Part shown: positions 14,970 through 22,039 of the stretch, piece by piece
Position numbering within the stretch: the stretch's first letter is position 1
Layout of the letters: every line of letters begins with the position of its first letter
DNA from: Bryobacteraceae bacterium
Lineage (GTDB): Bacteria > Acidobacteriota > Terriglobia > Bryobacterales > Bryobacteraceae
Direction of reading: 5' to 3'
DNA: 64,000 nt
NCBI GenBank assembly: GCA_025056455.1
Contig: JANWVY010000006.1
Location: forward strand, 280,018 to 344,017
The notes under the pieces: generated by a model
Seen by the model: the letters and a program-made list of their open reading frames with translations, nothing else
Database searches by the model: none
Told to the model about the DNA's origin: nothing
Made by a program: the position numbers and the translations under genes

Positions 14970-15425
14970 TCAATTTGTCCTGCCCTTGGCGCAAGCCGCG
15001 CAAAGGCCTAAGATCTCCACCAAAAAACGGTCTGCTACGAAGCCATCGGGCAGCTTTCCCCGTAGCCGGATGGGATCAAGTTTTTCTTCCGGAATGTCGA
15101 TAACCGCTTTGCAGCGGGTGCACACCAAATGATGATGATTCCCCAGATTGGCGTCAAGACGCAAGGAATCATGCAACACACTGACTTCGCGCAAAAGACC
15201 GGCTTCTGTAAAGGTTTTGATATTTTTGTAAACCGTGGCCAGGCTAATCGAAGGAATTTCGTGTCGCACCTGGTCGTAAATCGCTTCTGGCGTCGGATGA
15301 GAGGCCGAGGAAGCAAGGGCGCGGTAGATGATCAGGCGCTGATGCGTACAGGCCAGTCCCAGCTGCTTGCAGCGCTTGCGGAACATGTCCATGCGTTGCT
15401 GAATCAGCCCTGGAGAGATCACCAA
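14970..15425 (-). CDS. Fur-family metalloregulator, PerR-like
   Basis: A 151-residue Fur-family repressor. The winged-helix part covers about residues 15-85 with HQRLIIYRALASS and ISLATVYKNIKTF, the recognition helix. The metal-binding part has DANLGNHHHLVC. Two CxxC pairs (CTRC and CAAC) should hold the structural zinc. Control of a rubrerythrin cassette and its overall form suggest a PerR-type peroxide sensor rather than an iron-uptake Fur, but that is an inference. Its own promoter contains a 6-1-6 Fur-type box, so autoregulation is likely. It is the first gene of the leftward cassette. Confidence 0.85.
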   Translation of the reverse strand: MVISPGLIQQRMDMFRKRCKQLGLACTHQRLIIYRALASSASHPTPEAIYDQVRHEIPSISLATVYKNIKTFTEAGLLREVSVLHDSLRLDANLGNHHHLVCTRCKAVIDIPEEKLDPIRLRGKLPDGFVADRFLVEILGLCAACAKGRTN

Positions 15426-15430
15426 TCTCT

Positions 15431-15460
15431 ATTGAACGATAATAATTATCCTCCTGTCAA
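15431..15460 (-). promoter_or_regulatory. Promoter of the Fur-rubrerythrin cassette with a Fur/PerR box in the spacer
   Basis: On the leftward strand TTGACA (complement of 15455-15460) and TTCAAT (complement of 15431-15436) are separated by 18 bases, matching a sigma-70 promoter. The spacer holds GATAATAATTATC at 15438-15450, a perfect 6-1-6 inverted repeat matching the core of the Fur/PerR consensus. A repressor there would block RNA polymerase. The box is 13 bases upstream of the regulator's ATG. Confidence 0.75.
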
Positions 15461-15618
15461 CTCTGGCTTGCGGCCTTCTCCGGCTGGCATGACTTTCTGC
15501 GGTAGCTGGAATACAATGACGAATTACTATTGTGTAAAGTCTGCGCCACCGAATATGATGGTGGCATTCATCCCCGGAGCGGGGGCATTTCGTATCTCAG
15601 AAAGGTGGGCGTTTGAGG

Positions 15619-18600
15619 ATGAAGTTGAAGACAACCGTTTTGATAGGGGCAATCCTCACCGTGCTGGTCGCGGTGAGTTCGGGCCAAGTATCCACCGGTT
15701 CCATGGCCGGGTTGATCACGGATCCTAACGGTGCGGCTATCCCTGGCGCATCGTTGACGGCGAGAAACCAGGCCAACGGCACGGAAGTAAAAACCATCTC
15801 GTCGGAGGCTGGACTCTACGTGTTCACGGTGCTTCCGACGGGCGTCTACACCGTTACGGTCGAAAAACCCGGCTTTAAGAAACTGACTCGCACAAACCTG
15901 GAGATTCGCGTCGCGCAACGTCTCGACGTGAATTTCGCCATGGAGCTCGGCGATGTGCAGCAAACCGTGGAGGTGAGCGCCGAGGCCCCGCTGTTAGAGA
16001 CCTCCACCGCGGAGCGCGGCAACGCAGTTTCGGTGAAAATGATGGATAACTTGCCGTTGTTTGCTGGTGGCATTCGCAACCCGCGCGTGTTTGTGAACTA
16101 CATGGCAGGTGTGACGAACAACGGCGAGCAAAGTGTTTCCGGATCGGGCGGAAGAGCCCAGGAGGTGCTGATCGATGGCGCCTCGGCTCTCAACGTAGAA
16201 TCAAGCGCCGTATTTAATTTCCCCTCGGCGGAAATGTTTTCCGAGTTCAAGATGTTGACTTCGAACTACTCTGCGGAGTACGGGCGAGTTGGTGGTGGAA
16301 TCGAGATCTACGTCGCCAAAAGCGGTGGCAACTGGTTCCATGGCGCGGCCTTTCATAATATGCGGCGCGACATTTGGAACGCCAACGCTTGGGCGCGCAA
16401 CGCCAACCCCAACCCTGCCGCAAACTTCCGGCCGAAGGAGCGCTTCAATGAAACGGGAGGCTCGCTAGGCGGGCCAATCCTGGTTCCGAAGTTATACGAC
16501 GGCCGCAACCGCAGCTTCTGGTTCTTCACCTACACCAAGGACCTGCGGCCTGCCACGATTAGCTTCCCTGTGCTGACCGTTCCCACAGCGGCCATGAAGC
16601 AAGGTAACTTCAGTCAACCTGGCTTGCCGTTAATCTATGACCCTGCGACCACTGCTGGCAACGTGAGGCAGCCTTTTCCGGGCAACATCATCCCTCAGTC
16701 CCGTTTCAGCCGGATTTCGCGAAACGTGGTGCAACAGATTCCCGATCCCACGCGGCCCACGTTGGCCCAGAACTTTGACTTCGTCAACCAGACGCCGTTC
16801 GACCGGACGATCTGGAGCCTTAAGTTTGACCATGCGTTTGCCCCAACGCACCGGGTCTCCTTCTTCTTTTCGAACGAAGTGCAGTCTCAAACCGACTTGC
16901 AGAACTTCCCTGGACCACTGGGCACGGGGCTGAACAACAACCAAAAGCCGTATAACTACCGCATCAACCACGATTACAACATCAAGACAAACCTTTTGAT
17001 GCACACCACCTACGGCTTCTCGATCACCCGTCAAACTTGGGATAACCCCTTCCAAAAGGGTTGGGGAAGCCGGCTCGGCTTCAACCTTTCGGGAGATTCC
17101 GACGCCACGCCTCGCATTCAGTTCAATGGACCGGCCGGTCTTTCGCCCTACGGGGTGCAAGATGGGAAGGTCGCCAATGGTGCACAGTTCAACCGGCAAT
17201 GGTGGTTGAGCCAGGGTTACACCTTGCTCACCGGCAAGCACGAGCTCAAGTTCGGCTTTGCTTGGCGGCGGTTCAGTACCCGCGGTGAGGACCTGGCGGG
17301 AACCAACGGTCGCTATGTGTTTAACCGCGCGCAAACGGCCCTACCAACCGCTCTGACCACAACCGGCCACGAGTTCGCCAGCATGTTGCTCGGTCAGGTG
17401 GACGTGGCCTCGAACGTTGTTCCCCCAGTGCTCTTTGACACCACTTATTACTACGACACGGCGGTCTATTTCCAAGACAACTGGAAAGTCACTCCGAAAT
17501 TCACGTTGAACCTCGGACTGCGCTACGAGGTGCCGATTGGGTGGCATATTCCCGGGGGAAATGGTTACTCGCATGTTGACATCCGAGTTCCGAACCCTGG
17601 TGCAGGTGGCCTTCCGGGTGCGCTCGTGTTTTCGGGTACGGGACCCGGCCGTTTAGGCGTGAAACGGTTCTATCCGACAGACTTCTCCAACATTGGACCG
17701 CGCTTAGGTTTCGCTTATCAGCTGACACCGAAGACGGTGCTTCGCGGCGGATATGCGATCTACTACCAGGGTCTTTCGAGTGGTGGCTGCGGTTGCCGCT
17801 TCGGGTTTGCGGGTTCCAACGACCTTCAAAGCGATGGTCTGAATGCGGTGATCAACTGGGATAACGGGATCCCGCTTCAGCCCGGCTATCGCCCGCCGCC
17901 CATCATCGATCCCACGATTGTCAACTTCCAAAGTGTTCAGTATCAAGGGCCGACAGCAGGTCAGCCGGGCCGTATCTTCAACTGGAGCTTCAGTATTCAG
18001 CGCGAGTGGAAAAACTTTTTGTTCGACGTCGCCTACCAGGGCAATCGTGGGACCCGGTTGAATTCCACGATGGATTTGAATCAGCTGCCCGTCAGCCGAC
18101 TGAGTCTGGGTACTCTCTTGCAGCAACGGATTGATTCTCCGGCTGCGCAGGCCGCCGGGATCCGCAAACCGTTTGACAGCTTCCCCAACAACCTCAGCGT
18201 GGCTCAGGCGCTGCGGCCTTTCCCTCACTACCTCACGGTGGCCAGCCTGTTTGCCGGTTTTGGCCGGTCCTGGTATGACGCCATGCAGGTGAAGGTGGAG
18301 CGGCGCTTTGGTGCCTACCAGTTGATGTCCAACTATACCTGGTCAAAGTCGCTGAGCTACGGGCACTTCCGTCAAGTGTTCTCCCAGCTCGGTAGCGTTG
18401 CGTCACCTCAAGACTTCTATAACGTGCGAGATGCCAAGAGCCACATGTTCTTTGACATTCCGCACGTGTTGAACATCCTTTCGACCTTTGACCTGCCGTT
18501 TGGAAAAGGTCGAAAATTCCTGAACACAAATAATCCGCTTGGATCGCGGTTGTTCTCTGGCTGGACGGTCGCTACGGCTCAGGTTTACCGCAAGGGAACT

Positions 18601-19050
18601 CTCATCCAGGCCGTCACGCCTGGCAACCCACTGGGTAACGGCGTCCTGTTCGCACCGCTCACCAAGGCCAACCGTACCCCAGGAGTACCGATCCGGACCG
18701 GAGTGGATCGCAAAACGCTCGATCCCAACAACCCTAATAGCCGTTTCTTTAACGTCAACGCCTATACCCCGGCTCCTTTGTTCACCTTGGGTACCGCGGC
18801 GTTCTTTGACAATGATTTCCGCCAGCCGGCGGTCTTTACCGAGAACCTGTCCATCGTGAAGCGAACCGTGCTCTGGGAGAATGACCGCAACCCGGTCGTC
18901 CTCATCTATCGCGCCGACGGATTCAACATCTTCAACCGCACGAACTTCGGCGGAATTGTTGGCGTCGTCGGTAACCCGAACTTCGGCCGTCCGACCGGTC
19001 CGCAGCAGGGTCCGCGCATCATCACGATGGGGCTTCGCTTGGAGTTCTAA
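15619..19050 (+). CDS. TonB-dependent receptor, Oar-like, with carboxypeptidase-regulatory domain (first copy)
   Basis: An outer-membrane beta-barrel transporter of 1143 residues. A signal peptide (MKLKTTVLIGAILTVLVAVS, cleaved near residue 23) leads into a carboxypeptidase-regulatory-like beta-sandwich (GLITDPNGAAIPGASLTARN to about residue 110). A plug domain follows (QEVLIDGASALNV, SNYSAEYGRVGGGIEI), then a long barrel rich in aromatic strands ending in GLRLEF with the terminal Phe usual for BAM substrates. The ATG at 15619 is preferred over a TTG two codons upstream. Oar-type receptors are expanded in Acidobacteria, and their ligands are mostly thought to be oligosaccharides or peptides. 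It is divergent from the Fur-type gene and ends in a strong terminator, so it appears monocistronic. Confidence 0.9.
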   Translation: MKLKTTVLIGAILTVLVAVSSGQVSTGSMAGLITDPNGAAIPGASLTARNQANGTEVKTISSEAGLYVFTVLPTGVYTVTVEKPGFKKLTRTNLEIRVAQRLDVNFAMELGDVQQTVEVSAEAPLLETSTAERGNAVSVKMMDNLPLFAGGIRNPRVFVNYMAGVTNNGEQSVSGSGGRAQEVLIDGASALNVESSAVFNFPSAEMFSEFKMLTSNYSAEYGRVGGGIEIYVAKSGGNWFHGAAFHNMRRDIWNANAWARNANPNPAANFRPKERFNETGGSLGGPILVPKLYDGRNRSFWFFTYTKDLRPATISFPVLTVPTAAMKQGNFSQPGLPLIYDPATTAGNVRQPFPGNIIPQSRFSRISRNVVQQIPDPTRPTLAQNFDFVNQTPFDRTIWSLKFDHAFAPTHRVSFFFSNEVQSQTDLQNFPGPLGTGLNNNQKPYNYRINHDYNIKTNLLMHTTYGFSITRQTWDNPFQKGWGSRLGFNLSGDSDATPRIQFNGPAGLSPYGVQDGKVANGAQFNRQWWLSQGYTLLTGKHELKFGFAWRRFSTRGEDLAGTNGRYVFNRAQTALPTALTTTGHEFASMLLGQVDVASNVVPPVLFDTTYYYDTAVYFQDNWKVTPKFTLNLGLRYEVPIGWHIPGGNGYSHVDIRVPNPGAGGLPGALVFSGTGPGRLGVKRFYPTDFSNIGPRLGFAYQLTPKTVLRGGYAIYYQGLSSGGCGCRFGFAGSNDLQSDGLNAVINWDNGIPLQPGYRPPPIIDPTIVNFQSVQYQGPTAGQPGRIFNWSFSIQREWKNFLFDVAYQGNRGTRLNSTMDLNQLPVSRLSLGTLLQQRIDSPAAQAAGIRKPFDSFPNNLSVAQALRPFPHYLTVASLFAGFGRSWYDAMQVKVERRFGAYQLMSNYTWSKSLSYGHFRQVFSQLGSVASPQDFYNVRDAKSHMFFDIPHVLNILSTFDLPFGKGRKFLNTNNPLGSRLFSGWTVATAQVYRKGTLIQAVTPGNPLGNGVLFAPLTKANRTPGVPIRTGVDRKTLDPNNPNSRFFNVNAYTPAPLFTLGTAAFFDNDFRQPAVFTENLSIVKRTVLWENDRNPVVLIYRADGFNIFNRTNFGGIVGVVGNPNFGRPTGPQQGPRIITMGLRLEF

Positions 19051-19084
19051 GCGGCGCTCAGGTCGTTGCGTTTCTCTTCGGCGG

Positions 19085-19124
19085 GGGTGCGAGGATGAAA
19101 AGTCCTCGCACCCTTCTCGTTTTT
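19085..19124 (+). terminator. Rho-independent terminator after the first TonB receptor
   Basis: GGGTGCGAGGA (19085-19095) pairs perfectly with TCCTCGCACCC (19103-19113) around a seven-base loop. TTCTCGTTTTT follows. It lies 34 bases after the receptor stop. Confidence 0.85.
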
Positions 19125-19132
19125 GGTGGTTC

Positions 19133-19723
19133 TTACAGGCGGATTCCCATGGACCACAGCCCGTATCCCACCGCCTGCCGGAAAAATAACCAGCGCTGCT
19201 CCCAGTCCTTGCCCGAATGTTTCATGGGACGGGGCGAGCCATAGGCGACCACTCCCCTTTGCTGTAGCATCCGTTTCGCGCGGTAAATGTGATAGCCGTC
19301 ACTTACCACGACGCACGTCCGCAGTCCCATTCGCTTCATGATCTCGGCAACGGCAAGAGAACTTTGTGCCGTGGTTTCGCTTTCCGACTCCACGACGATG
19401 GACTCGACGGGGACCCCGTGCTGGCTGAGATAGCTTCGTCCCACTTCACCTTCCGTATACAGGGGATCCCCGCCTGCGCCCCCTGTGGTGATAATGCGCG
19501 GGGCAATCCCCCGGCGATACAGATCCAAGGCGTGGTCTAAACGCGCCTTTAATACCGGTGAAGGTTTACCCCGATATTCCGCCGCACCATAGACGACAAT
19601 GGCGTCCACCGGACGAGCCTCATCGAGGCTCGACTCCCGAGCGATCTCGCCGGTCAACCGCCACAGCTCGGCAGCGCAGACCGAGAGGACGAGGACAAAG
19701 AAAATGCCTAGCCCGCGCTTCAT
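19133..19723 (-). CDS. YdcF/SanA-like DUF218 protein
   Basis: A 196-residue protein of the DUF218 family. An N-terminal hydrophobic segment (GLGIFFVLVLSVCAAELW) should anchor it in the inner membrane with the domain in the periplasm. Family motifs are VDAIVVYGAAEYRGKPSPVL, the glycine-rich RIITTGGAGGDPLYTEG, SETTAQSSLAVAEIM and VVVSDGYHIYRAKRML. SanA and YdcF relatives affect envelope permeability or bind S-adenosylmethionine, but the reaction is not settled. It runs toward the TonB terminator and away from the dcw promoter, about 370 bases from mraZ. Confidence 0.85.
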   Translation of the reverse strand: MKRGLGIFFVLVLSVCAAELWRLTGEIARESSLDEARPVDAIVVYGAAEYRGKPSPVLKARLDHALDLYRRGIAPRIITTGGAGGDPLYTEGEVGRSYLSQHGVPVESIVVESESETTAQSSLAVAEIMKRMGLRTCVVVSDGYHIYRAKRMLQQRGVVAYGSPRPMKHSGKDWEQRWLFFRQAVGYGLWSMGIRL

Positions 19724-19918
19724 GGCCTGGCCGACCTTTCTTGTTGCGTTTTCCTTTCCTCAGGATACCAACGAGAACCGGCCAGGGACTCGCTGACTCA
19801 ACGGCTCTCCTTGCGGGATTCTAGGAAAAGGCAGTCCAAGTTGGTCCCCCCGCTTCTGGAGGGCCAACTTCGCGCCCCGGCTGGACAGTCTCCTACTTCT
19901 CTTTTTATTCGCCACATC

Positions 19919-19939
19919 ATTCGGTGTGATAGACCGAAT
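19919..19939. promoter_or_regulatory. Inverted repeat in the 366-bp region before mraZ
   Basis: ATTCGGT and ACCGAAT flank a seven-base spacer; a second, nested pair GTGAT/ATCAC overlaps it. It lies about 170 bases before mraZ and 200 bases before the divergent YdcF-like gene, so it could be an operator for either. No gene was seen between 19724 and 20089, and the rest of the stretch holds only the mraZ promoter and repeats. Confidence 0.3.
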
Positions 19940-20013
19940 CACCACAATCAGTAGAATTTTCCTTAGCTTCAAAGGAAACAGAAAGCAAATGGAAGATGAA
20001 CATCAAAAAGGAC

Positions 20014-20043
20014 TTGCAGGAGCCGAGGAAGCTGTGCCACAAT
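20014..20043 (+). promoter_or_regulatory. Putative sigma-70 promoter of the dcw cluster
   Basis: TTGCAG at 20014-20019 and CACAAT at 20038-20043 are spaced by 18 bases, each matching the consensus at four positions or more. Transcription would begin near 20050, at the first MraZ-type repeat, leaving a leader of about 40 bases before the GTG start. Confidence 0.4.
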
Positions 20044-20049
20044 CGCTCA

Positions 20050-20099
20050 GTGGCCTAAAAAGGCCTAAAAAGGTTTAGGGTGGCCTAACGTGGACCAGC
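20050..20099 (+). promoter_or_regulatory. MraZ-box: five 10-bp direct repeats
   Basis: The units GTGGCCTAAA, AAGGCCTAAA, AAGGTTTAGG, GTGGCCTAAC and GTGGACCAGC follow without gaps. MraZ proteins are known to bind short TGG-type direct repeats on a 10-bp period upstream of their own gene. The last unit contains the GTG start of mraZ, so binding would cover both the transcription start region and the initiation codon. Confidence 0.75.
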
Positions 20100-20575
20100 C
20101 GGTGGCAGCGCTTGTTGACGCCCCTCGCGGGATTTACTCCGCCCGGCTAGATGACAAAGGGCGTCTCAAGTTGCCGGCGGACATGGCGAATTATCTCAAA
20201 GCGCTCCATGAGCGTAAAGTTTTCTGCACCACCATTGATATGGTGACGGCCAAGATTTACACCACCAAGGCGTGGAACGAGAACAGGCGGCTTTTGGCGG
20301 AGGTACCACCAGAAAAGAAGAAATTTGCCAATCACATTCTGTTTTTGGCCAACGCCATGGGGGGCGATGCAGAAATGGACGATTCCGGGCGAATTAGCAT
20401 TCCGGTGGAGGTGCGCCAAAAACTCGGGATTCAGGACGCGAAGATTTATCTGGAGTGCACGGCGGCGGGGGTCATTACCTTCTATTCCGAGCAAGTCTAT
20501 GAAGATCGCAAGCGCCAGGCACTCGAAGATCTGCCGGCGAAGTTGGAGTATGTAGAGTCGATTGGCATGACGTGA
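20090..20575 (+). CDS. mraZ: Transcriptional regulator MraZ
   Basis: MraZ is the AbrB-like DNA-binding repressor that heads most dcw clusters. The protein has 161 residues and two swapped-hairpin repeats: RGIYSARLDDKGRLKLPADM near the N-terminus and GDAEMDDSGRISIPVEVRQK in the second half. It is longer at the N-terminus than E. coli MraZ. The start is a GTG (MDQPVAALVDAP) that lies inside the fifth 10-bp repeat; no ATG exists before the first domain. rsmH follows after 10 bases. Autorepression through the repeats is the likely control. Confidence 0.93.
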   Translation: MDQPVAALVDAPRGIYSARLDDKGRLKLPADMANYLKALHERKVFCTTIDMVTAKIYTTKAWNENRRLLAEVPPEKKKFANHILFLANAMGGDAEMDDSGRISIPVEVRQKLGIQDAKIYLECTAAGVITFYSEQVYEDRKRQALEDLPAKLEYVESIGMT

Positions 20576-20585
20576 TGGGCGCGAG

Positions 20586-21446
20586 ATGCACATTCCGGTG
20601 CTCAGTCGAGAGGTTATTGAGTATTTGGCCGTGCGACCGGAAGGAATTTATTTGGATGCAACGGCAGGACTGGGCGGACATACGGCTCAGATTGCGAGCC
20701 AGCTCACGACGGGATTTGTGATTGCCAACGATCGGGACGCGGAATCCCTAGAGCTGGCCAGGAGGTATACGGCCGAATGGGCAGGGCGGATTCGATTTCA
20801 CCACGGTCGTTTTTCGCGCTTGGACGAAGCCTTGAGGGCCTCCGGCGTGGATGCCGTCGATGGTCTGCTAGCCGATTTGGGAGTGAGCCGTTACCAACTA
20901 ACTCAAGGGGAGCGGGGTTTTTCTCTGCTGGCGGATGGTCCTGTGGACATGCGAATGGATCGCACCCAGGAAACGTCCGCTTACCAACTTGTGAACGAAC
21001 TGGCCGAGGAAAACTTGGCCGATCTGATCTACCGTTACGGGGAGGAAAGGAGGGCGCGGAAGATAGCCAGAGCCATCGTTCAGGCGAGGCCCATTCGATC
21101 GACCCTAGAGCTTGCTAGGGTCATCGAGCGGGCCATTGCCCGAACGGGCCGGCTGCATCCGGCGACCCAAACCTTTATGGCGCTGCGCATCGCCGTCAAC
21201 CGGGAGCTTGAAGAGCTAGACGGCTTACTCGAGCTGCTTCCCCGGCTCGTGAAGCCGGGGGGAAGAGTCGTGTTCCTTACGTTCATGAGTCTGGAAGACC
21301 GTAAGGTGAAGTTCCGGTTTCGGGAACTCGCCAAGGAGGGAAGTCTGCGAATCCTCACCAAGCACGTGGTGAGGCCGACAGAACAGGAGATCGCGTATAA
21401 CCCTGCGGCTCGCAGTGCCATGCTTCGAGCTGCGGAACGAATTTAA
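20586..21446 (+). CDS. rsmH: 16S rRNA (cytosine1402-N4)-methyltransferase
   Basis: RsmH (MraW) methylates C1402 of 16S rRNA using S-adenosylmethionine. The 286 residues begin MHIPVLSREVIEYL, followed by the SAM-binding YLDATAGLGGHTAQI and the acidic FVIANDRDAESLELA. GLLADLGVSRYQLTQGERGF, DGPVDMRMD and QTFMALRIAVNRELEEL are family hallmarks. One small difference is VVFLTFMSLEDRKVK, where most members read SFHSLEDR, so the conserved His is a Met here. It sits second in the dcw cluster, between mraZ and ftsL. Confidence 0.95.
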   Translation: MHIPVLSREVIEYLAVRPEGIYLDATAGLGGHTAQIASQLTTGFVIANDRDAESLELARRYTAEWAGRIRFHHGRFSRLDEALRASGVDAVDGLLADLGVSRYQLTQGERGFSLLADGPVDMRMDRTQETSAYQLVNELAEENLADLIYRYGEERRARKIARAIVQARPIRSTLELARVIERAIARTGRLHPATQTFMALRIAVNRELEELDGLLELLPRLVKPGGRVVFLTFMSLEDRKVKFRFRELAKEGSLRILTKHVVRPTEQEIAYNPAARSAMLRAAERI

Positions 21447-21463
21447 GGAGGGAGGAAGCGCAT

Positions 21464-21991
21464 ATGGCGACTCTGGTAGCAACGTTGGTTGATCGCTTTG
21501 TGGGCCGGAGCAAGGCGGAGGCCGCGGATCGCGAAGCCCACCTGGAGCGCAGTTTTCACAAACCCGTCGACTGCCGGCTTCGAGCGTTCCCAAATGAAGA
21601 CGTTTACTTCTTTGTCAAAGTGATCGACAACTCGACGGTGGTGCGCGAAGCTGACCCGGCCACGCCCAGTGCTTGCTGGAAGACGATTGCTGCCGCGACA
21701 ACTGGTGCTGTGCTGCTCATTGGATTGTTGCTGCCGAGCGCCTGCCGGCTGATTGCCGGCTACGAAATCGAAGATCTCCGGAAGCAAAGGGATCTGCTCT
21801 TGCAGCAGAAGGTCGCTCTCGAAATGGAAGAAGCTCGGCTGGTCAGTCCGGATCACCTGGCCGAGCTCGCGCAGGATCAAGCTTTCGTCGATCCCGACCC
21901 AAAGAGCGTGATCCATTTGCCCTGGAAATATAACTTAGCGATGAATCCCAGCTTGTGGAACTCTAGCCTTCGCGCCGCAGAAAAACAGTAA
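21464..21991 (+). CDS. ftsL: FtsL-like cell-division protein
   Basis: A 175-residue bitopic membrane protein between rsmH and ftsI, the canonical ftsL place. A cytoplasmic N-terminal part of about 70 residues is followed by one membrane span (about residues 73-95) and a heptad-rich stretch (about 100-126, YEIEDLRKQRDLLLQQKVAL) suited to coiled coil with FtsB. Sequence conservation is low, as usual for FtsL, so the name rests on position and topology. The cytoplasmic part is longer than in most FtsL proteins. A strong AAGGAGGGAGG lies before the ATG. Confidence 0.75.
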   Translation: MATLVATLVDRFVGRSKAEAADREAHLERSFHKPVDCRLRAFPNEDVYFFVKVIDNSTVVREADPATPSACWKTIAAATTGAVLLIGLLLPSACRLIAGYEIEDLRKQRDLLLQQKVALEMEEARLVSPDHLAELAQDQAFVDPDPKSVIHLPWKYNLAMNPSLWNSSLRAAEKQ

Positions 21992-22039
21992 GGACAGACT
22001 GTTTGTTCACGGGCTTGCTCTCAGCTTGAGGACGGATTC

